NCBI GenBank assembly: GCA_027422505.1
Contig: JAPQWV010000018.1
Coordinates: forward strand, 18,432,001 to 18,496,000
Direction: 5' to 3'
DNA length: 64,000 nt
Source: Craterostigma plantagineum
Lineage: Eukaryota > Streptophyta > Magnoliopsida > Lamiales > Linderniaceae
Position 1 is the stretch's first letter, and every line of letters starts with the position of its first letter. The position numbers were made by a program, and so were the translations under genes. Shown here in pieces: positions 57,509 to 64,000 of this stretch. The notes under the pieces were generated by a model, which searched no databases, was not told where the DNA came from, and saw only the letters and a program-made list of their open reading frames with translations.

Positions 57509-57675
57509 TGCTCCCCCTAGACATATATACGGTGATGCTCCCCCTAGACATATATACGCATTTTTTTTTGTTATTATTTTTCTTTTTATGTTTTTTTTTA
57601 AAAGAAAATAGAGAATCTAATTCACCCTAAATCAGTGATGAAAATATTGAAAGATAAAAGCTCCCCCTAGACACA
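57509..57675 (-). other. Three polypurine-tract-like copies after pol
   Basis: Read on minus, GTCTAGGGGGAGC occurs at about 57522..57510, 57549..57537 and 57672..57660. The motif resembles retroelement polypurine tracts. Multiple such copies after pol are known from Sirevirus-type Copia elements. Confidence 0.6.
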
Positions 57676-57745
57676 TGCATAGGCTTTTCATAATATATAA
57701 CATGGTTATGTCTGAGATGTGCAGCCTAGCATGAATGTGCCTAAA

Positions 57746-60700
57746 TTAAGAGGTAAGATTCAACATGCCCAACCTAGAGACTAAGAATTGGAATCGTTTC
57801 TCATCCAATGCTTTAGTGAAAAGGTCGGCCAGTTGAAGTTCGGTGCTAACAAACTGCATTTCTATGATGCCATTTTCAACATGATTTTTTATGAAGTGAT
57901 ATCGAAGATCAATGTGCTTAGTTCGTGAGTGGTGGACAGGATTGCATGTTATCGCAATTGCACCATTAGAATCACTGTAGATAGGAATATTATGTAAATC
58001 AAACCCGTAGTCCAAGAGTTGAGTGCGCATCCACAGAATTTGTGAACAGCAACTGGCAGCTGCGACGTATTCTGCTTCAGCTGTGGACGTAGAAACACAA
58101 TTCTGTTTCTTGGAGGACCAGCAGATTAATTGTCACCGAGCAGTTGTGCGCCACCTGACGTACTTTTTCTATCCATGCGACAGCCTGCAAAATCTGAGTC
58201 AGTGTATCCAATTAATTGAAAACTAGAGTTTTTGGGATACCATAGACCAAGATTTGGAGTTCCTTTCAGATAGCGGAGTATTCTCTTGACGGCCGTCAGG
58301 TGTGATTCTTTGGGGTTTGCCTGAAAACGTGCACAGAGACAGGTTGCAAAGACAATATCGGGTCTGCTCGATGTTAGATAGAGTAGTGAGCCGATGATTC
58401 CTCTGTAGTGTGTTTCGTCAATAGGCTTGCCAGAGAGATCTGCATCAAGTTTGCATGCTGTGGACATAGGAGTCGCTATGGGAGTGCAGTTTTCCATCTT
58501 GTATTTCTTCAAGAGATCACCTATATACTTAGATTGACTGATAAAAATACCGTCTGAAAGCTGTTTAATTTGCAGTCCTAGGAAGAAGTTCATTTCGCCC
58601 ATCATACTCATCTCGAACTTAGTGGTCATTAATTGACTGAATTCCTCGCATAATTTTACGTTCGTGGAACCAAAGATGATATCATCAACGTAAATTTGAA
58701 CTAGTAAGATATCGGAATTCTGTCTTTTCACGAAGAGCGTAGTATCGATTTGACCTTTTGTGAACCCGGATCCGACCAAAAAGGTGGAGAGAACGTCATA
58801 CCAGGCTCTTGGTGCTTGTTTAAGTCCATAAAGGGCTTTATCAAGACGATACACATAGTCAGGCTTGGCTGAGTCGACAAATCCTTCAGGTTGTCCAACA
58901 TAGACTTCTTCTTTCAGTACGCCATTTAAGAAGGCTGTCTTGACGTTCATCTGGTAGACAGTAAAGTCCTTATGAGCAGCATAGGCAAGGAATAAACGAA
59001 TAGCTTCTATACGAGCAACTGGTGCAAAGGTTTCATCGTAGTCAATGCCTTCTTGCTGATTGTACCCTTTTGCTACCAGTCGAGCTTTATTACGGATGAC
59101 TTTGCCGTTCTCGTCTCTTTTGTTCTTGAAGACCCACTTTGTTCCTATGATCGTTTTTCCTTTGGGTCTTGGAACTAAGGTCCAAACGCATAGGCGTTCA
59201 AACTGATTGAGCTCGTCTTGCATAGCAATGATCCAGTCTGGGTCCGATAGTGCTTCTAACACTTTTCGTGGTTCGAGTTGACTCATAAAACACGAGAGAT
59301 GTTCGTGGAAAAATGAGACGTAATCATCCGATATTGCGTTTTTCTTCTCGCGAGTTGACCTTCGTAGAAGTGGTTGATCCGTGTGAGAATCATGAGTATG
59401 ATCAGGAATTGTAGCGGCTTCATCATCTGAAGGTTGATCGTGTTGAGAGGGTATGATGTCAACGTTTGTTTCAGTATGAGGTGATATTGCATTTGGAGTG
59501 AGATCATGACTTGAGTGAGAATTTTCGTCCTCAGTGTCTGTGGCGTTTGGAAGCGTGAGTTCTGTGTCTGAGGAAGAATTGTATTGAACATCTGTTGTTG
59601 CTTGGGTTTCACCTTGTGGAGTTTCTGTCGTCGGAGAAGACACCGGATCTGAAGTTAGCTGAAAATCTTCAAGCAAAAAGTCTAGAGATGCCATATTTGG
59701 ACTTGGAGAGGCTGAATCTTGTTGAGAGTTCCCTGATGCAGTAGAGGAAGCTTCTGATGTTGTTGGGAATGTTTCGTCAAATGTGACGTTGGGACTTTCC
59801 CGTACAATTTTAGCGTCTTTGAGGAATACTCTAAATGCTTTAGACGTCGAGGAATACCCAATGAACGTGCCTTCGAGAGCTTTAGGATCGAATTTGCCTC
59901 TGTTGCTTCGGTCATCTGCAATGAAACATTTGCAACCAAACACTCGAAGAAAAGAAATGTTAGGAGCACGATTATTAATGATCTGATAGGGGGTCTTCTC
60001 AAATCTTTTGTGGACTGAGGTGCGGTTCTGAGTGAAGCAGGCAGTACTTAGTGCTTCAGCCCAGAAGGAGTGTGGAAGATTTGATTGAATTATCATCGTG
60101 CGTGCAGCTTCAACAAGTGTTCGATTTTTCCGCTCGACGACTCCATTTTGTTGTGGAGTTCCTGTAGCTGAGAATTGTTGTGAAATGCCCTGAGATGCAT
60201 AGAAATTTCTCAAACGGTCGTTTTTGAACTCCGTACCATTATCTGATCGAATGGTGCCAATTCGAGCCTGTAGCAGATTCTGTGTGGTTGCAACGAAGGT
60301 TTCAATTATGGAGGCGGTTTCATCTTTGCTGCGTAGAAACTTCGTCCAAGTACTCGAAAAATCGTCGATAAGAACCAGAACATATTTGCGACCATTGAGA
60401 CTTTCTGTTCTCATTGGACCGCACAAATCCACGTGAAGTAGTTCTAAAGGTCGAGAAGAGCATGCGATGTGTTTGGATTTGTGGGACGCTCTTTTCATTT
60501 TTCCTAGTTCGCAAGCACTACAAAGATGTTCCTTTTGATATGAAAGATTTGGTAGGCCTGTAACTAGTTGCTTAGTGGATAATTTATTAATGTCTTTAAA
60601 ATTTAAGTGCGATAGACGGTTGTGCCATAAAAAGTTTTGATGATGTGAAGCTTTAGAAAGTAGGCAGATATTCGATGATGGGGTGGTCGTTGTAAGGTCT

Positions 60701-61092
60701 ATCGTATAGAGATTCGTTTTTCGAATACCGTGGAGCAGATCATTACCGTGACCGTCATTGATGCTGCATTTTCTTGCTTTGAAATTTATTTCGAGCCCTT
60801 TGTCGTACAATTGACCAATGCTGAAGAGGTTGTGGCCTAGTCCCTTGACGTATGAGACGTCTTGGATGGTTAGATTCCCGTGATTTAGATCTCCTCGTCC
60901 TAATATTGGGGATGACTCGTTATTTCCAAAGCGGACCTTTCCGCCGTACTTTTCAGTGTAGTTGCTCAACAGTTCTTTGTTCCCAGTCATGTGTGTGGAG
61001 CAACCTGAATCGAGATACCACACATGATGGACCTGCAAGAGGAAATATGTTAGAAACGTTTCGGTACCCATTTGAGAATGGGCACTGTCCAT
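57746..61092 (-). pseudogene. Copia Pol of the large element, one frameshift in RNase H
   Basis: Open from 61092 to 58126. The protease has [10 protein letters not shown], the integrase zinc region has [10 protein letters not shown]...CSACELGK, the integrase core has RSDNGTEF and GVVERKNR, and the reverse transcriptase has [12 protein letters not shown] and YVDDIIFGS. RNase H starts [17 protein letters not shown] and then a frame change at about 58130 leads to a stop. The rest is open in another phase (AEAEYVAAASCCSQILW, SKHIDL-like TKHIDLRYHF) to the natural end at 57746. A single small indel therefore breaks an otherwise complete Pol. Confidence 0.92.
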
Positions 61093-62772
61093 TTCTTAGT
61101 AGATAACTTAGGCGAACTAGTGACAGGATTAGTATTCGAAATAATAGTTGTGTTGGAGCTCTTAATATCTGGCTTGGGAATCCATCGTTGCAATCCGTTC
61201 TTTGGGTGTTGTGAAGATTAGGGTAATGTTTATGTTTGGGCACCCAAATCTGTATAAATTTAGATTTATGCGACATGGTTTTTTTGTTCAAAGATCGATT
61301 GAATATAGGAGTGCGTGAGATGTGCCCTGCAGGAGAAACAGACGATCGAGTAGGAAAATAATGTAGATTATATGCAATAGATTTATCAACGCGAGAAACA
61401 TCAAGTGTCTTAGAGGTCTTTAAAGGAATAAAAGCAGAGTCATCATAAGCGTAGGTAGTAGGATAGGAAGTCTTGAAGTGAGTTTGATCAGGTTTCGGTT
61501 TCTGGACCCAGGCCAACGTCTTCTTCTTCTTAGTTATTCTCTTGCCTGTAGTCAAATTTGGCATGGCATTAGGAGTTAGGTCACAAGAGGAAAAAGAATG
61601 AACGTCAGATGAATAATCGTTGAGGTTTCTAAGAAGTGAAATTTCATTAAGTAGTTTCTCTTTTTCAAATTTGAAGATTTCGATTTGATTTTGATGTTCC
61701 TTGGCTTGTGACGTGTTGATGTCTTGCAGGCGTGATAGTTCAGTTAGGAAGTCTGTCTTGTCTTTGGTTTGTTTCCTCTCCATTTGGGTTTGCGAGCTTG
61801 ACTTGGTAAAGAAGCGTGAGTCGCTCTTGTTTGAGGTTGCGGTTGCTAAACGAAAACGGGAATTTAAGGCAAGTGCATCATCGTAGTAATAGTAATGATT
61901 TGAAGGGGACGCGAAGTTTTCAAATAGCAGCTCATGTCTTTTGACTTTTTCTTTCCCTTTAATCTCCTTGTGAGATGATGCATCCATCTTAGGCATAGAT
62001 AGGTGACATTGTGTGGAGAGACCTATGGGGTTGTTGATTTGCTTTTCGAGTGAAGAGATGATTGTCAGGAGTACGTCTTTTTCCACTTGAGAGGCAATCT
62101 TTTCGAGTTCAAAAGTCGAGTGACAATCACTAATTTCTTTCATTTCTTTGATAAATGGAGGAATATACGGACGAGATGTACGCGGTCTTTGGACGTCTAT
62201 TGTTCTGAGGAGGGTGGATATAGGGGTAAGTAGTCATCCGACGGACAAGGTTCCTTAGTTCTTGAGCTTTTATTTAGTTCGTCGTAGTCGATGGGTATTT
62301 CAGCCCAGTCTTCCTTATTTCTCTTTTTCTGTTCTAAGTTGTCAATAATAGGCGAGCTAGTGAAGGGCATAAGACTGGGTATTTGTAAGCCTAGGAAACT
62401 AATATCGTAAAGAGGTAGAGGCTTCTTAACGACTGGGGGAGAGTCTGGAACAAAACCTATACCGTTACGGGGATCATAAAATCTAGTATCTCTAGCAGTA
62501 TTTAAGAGCATATTTTTATCTGTTAGTACTCTTTTTGTTAGAAGATCCTCAAGGTTTTTAATTTTCGAATATAGACGATTTCGTTCCTTAGACAAAAATT
62601 CATATTGTTGGGTTATTGTGTTTCGCTCTTCCTCACTCTTCTTGAAGTCGTTTTCCTTTTTGGAGAGTTTTTCTTCTAAATCTCTTATCCTAGTCTCATG
62701 TCTGAGGGATGTATCCTGAGCTTGTTCTAGAAACGAGGTTAACCTAGCCTTTTCTACTAGTTCGGTTCGCAA
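60953..62772 (-). pseudogene. Gag-Pol linker with coiled coil, frameshifted
   Basis: Open pieces 62772..62197 and 62143..60953 join gag to pol in shifting phases. The first is a strong coiled coil (ETRIRDLEEKLSKKENDFKK, ERNRLYSKIKNLEDLL) followed by a Pro-rich part. The second is charged, with KWVPK-like repeats near its end in a neighbouring phase. Such a long coiled-coil extension of Gag is typical of large plant Copia elements. Confidence 0.65.
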
Positions 62773-62810
62773 GACTTTTTCATTGTTTGCTAACCTAGAT
62801 TCTAGTTTTC

Positions 62811-64000
62811 TTAATGATTGGTTTCACTAGACATGGATGTTAGTCTATCCTGAAGAAGACATAATTGTTCATGTAGATTGGAGTAAGATTTGTGTACCTC
62901 AGTTTCTGAAGATGAGTCGGTCGTGGGAGTGGCTACGGTGTTGTGTGCCTCATCTTCAGTGTCAGTTTCAACGTTTGCCATGAGTGCCAGGTTTTCGTCC
63001 TCACTCTCAGAGGTATCCTCGAGCCATGATTCCTGTTCTGCCATGAGTGCAACACCAGACTGTTTTTGTTTGAGAAGCTGTGCCTTTTTGGTGTAGTAGT
63101 CAACATCCTTTGTCTTAGGCAGGAAGCAGTCTCGAGCAAAGTGTCCTGGTTTGCCGCAGTTGAAGCACTTCTGATCTTTCATGGAGGGCTTAGGCTCACC
63201 ATCTTCATTCTTTCGGTCCCGCTTCTTTGAGGAACTAGTCCTGAGTCGATTTGATGATCTGTTCTGTGTGTAAGAGTTGAAGCGTTTGGTGATTAAGGCC
63301 ATCTGTTTGGTAATCTCTGCCAGCTCAGGATCCATATCTGCATTTGTGTTGTCATTATCTTCTTCAGATGAGCTAGGATTCTGCACAGGCTTTGGATTCT
63401 TTCTTGATTTTCGATGGCTGATTAGTGCAAGTGTCTCCATGGCGGCCTTTTCTTTTGATGCTTTCTGAATCTCAGTTATATCTTCAACATGCTGGGCGAG
63501 GCTGTCGAAGAGACAGTGAATGTCCATCTCTTCTAGATCCTTGTTCTGGCAGATATTGCTTGCTATTTTCCTCCATTCTGGCTGTAGTGCTGAGAGAAAG
63601 CGTATGTTGATCTCCTCACCAGTTCTGGTTACATTTATCTTTCTCATCTCATTCACCAAGGTCAGGAATCGTTGATAGGTCTCATATAGTTCTTCTCCAT
63701 CTTTGGCTTTGAATGAATCATAAGCCGTAAGGATGTTGGATTTCTTTGCCTTGTACCCATATTCAGTTCGTTGCATCATTTTACTAATCTCATCCCACAT
63801 TTCCTTGGCAGTTTGCAAGCTATTTACCTGCATGAAAATGTCATTAGGGATGCTTTGACAGAGATAAGTTCTGGCTTGACGATCTGCACGAGCTCTGAGT
63901 TTTTCAGCTTCAGTGTAGGCAGAACGCGCTTTGGGTTCCCTGGTGGCTGGAACGGCCGGTTCATTGTCCAGATTCCCTGGAATAGTAACCCAAAATTGAG
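62811..64000 (-). CDS. Copia Gag (UBN2 type), 5' end outside the window
   Basis: Open from the right edge to a stop at 62811. A UBN2 Gag core (TAKEMWDEISKMMQ, KKSNILTAYDSFKAKDGEEL, INIRFLSALQPEWRKIA) is followed by a Ser/Lys-rich linker, a CCHC knuckle CFNCGKPGHFARDC, and an acidic tail. The stop at 62811 may itself come from a frameshift, because the coiled coil continues in the next phase directly beyond it. Confidence 0.88.
   Translation of the reverse strand, partial: QFWVTIPGNLDNEPAVPATREPKARSAYTEAEKLRARADRQARTYLCQSIPNDIFMQVNSLQTAKEMWDEISKMMQRTEYGYKAKKSNILTAYDSFKAKDGEELYETYQRFLTLVNEMRKINVTRTGEEINIRFLSALQPEWRKIASNICQNKDLEEMDIHCLFDSLAQHVEDITEIQKASKEKAAMETLALISHRKSRKNPKPVQNPSSSEEDNDNTNADMDPELAEITKQMALITKRFNSYTQNRSSNRLRTSSSKKRDRKNEDGEPKPSMKDQKCFNCGKPGHFARDCFLPKTKDVDYYTKKAQLLKQKQSGVALMAEQESWLEDTSESEDENLALMANVETDTEDEAHNTVATPTTDSSSETEVHKSYSNLHEQLCLLQDRLTSMSSETNH

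Larger units (their letters stand above)
42861..64000 (-). mobile_element. Large Copia retrotransposon with accessory ORF, running off the right edge (host of a nested Copia)
   Basis: The 3' LTR (proposed 42861..43206) is next to the polypurine tract GGGGGAGAT (43207-43217, read on minus). Going right are accessory ORF remnants, a nested Copia (45729-55333), the rest of the accessory ORF, a repeat-rich spacer, pol (57746-61092) and gag (to 64000). The 5' LTR is outside the window. Excluding the nested element, about 11.5 kb is visible. A long gag with coiled coil, an ORF after pol and repeated polypurine-like tracts are traits described for Sirevirus-type Copia, but the LTR looks short for that group, so the lineage is uncertain. 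Confidence 0.85.

Overview
The window is nuclear DNA of a eudicot plant. It shows spliced genes with GT-AG and some GC-AG introns, AT-rich introns and spacers, plant-specific families (UGT74 glycosyltransferase, CDPK-related kinase, type-A response regulator, PI4K gamma, organellar HisRS), and many plant transposons. I cannot name the species.

Layout. 1-2058 is the gag/protease end of a Ty3/gypsy element on the minus strand, cut by the window edge; its probable LTR follows. 2745-24989 is a gene-rich island: UGT74-like glucosyltransferase (-), 40S ribosomal protein S2 (+) sharing a short divergent promoter with it, a large acidic membrane protein (+), a USP-domain pseudokinase (-), a PI4K-gamma-like kinase (+), a short-chain dehydrogenase (-), a CDPK-related kinase (+) and organellar histidyl-tRNA synthetase (-). 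Exon structures were read by eye from splice signals and reading phase. All eight keep an open reading frame through the joined exons.

25-26.5 kb holds an inverted-repeat element and a tRNA-derived SINE. 26.5-40.8 kb is one host gene, a type-A cytokinin response regulator, hit by four transposons, each with its target-site duplication: a DUF1985-encoding Mutator-like element (MULE) in the leader (9-bp TSD), a MULE carrying a plant-mobile-domain gene in intron 2 (9-bp TSD), a gag-only LTR retrotransposon inserted just before the stop codon (5-bp TSD), and a decayed Copia element in the old 3' region (5-bp TSD).

42.9-64 kb is one large minus-strand Copia element running off the right edge. It has gag with a coiled-coil extension, pol, and a very long accessory ORF between pol and the 3' LTR. 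A second Copia with LTRs of about 2.2-2.4 kb is nested inside that accessory ORF at 45729-55333.

The most unusual structures are the mirrored arrays of a palindromic GACCGAAA...TTTCGGTC unit inside the long terminal repeats of the intronic MULE, the GGGWCCC array with a roughly 80-bp palindrome in the first MULE, the retrotransposon that replaced the last codon and stop of the response regulator, and a Tourist-like MITE sitting two bases inside a splice donor of the HisRS gene.
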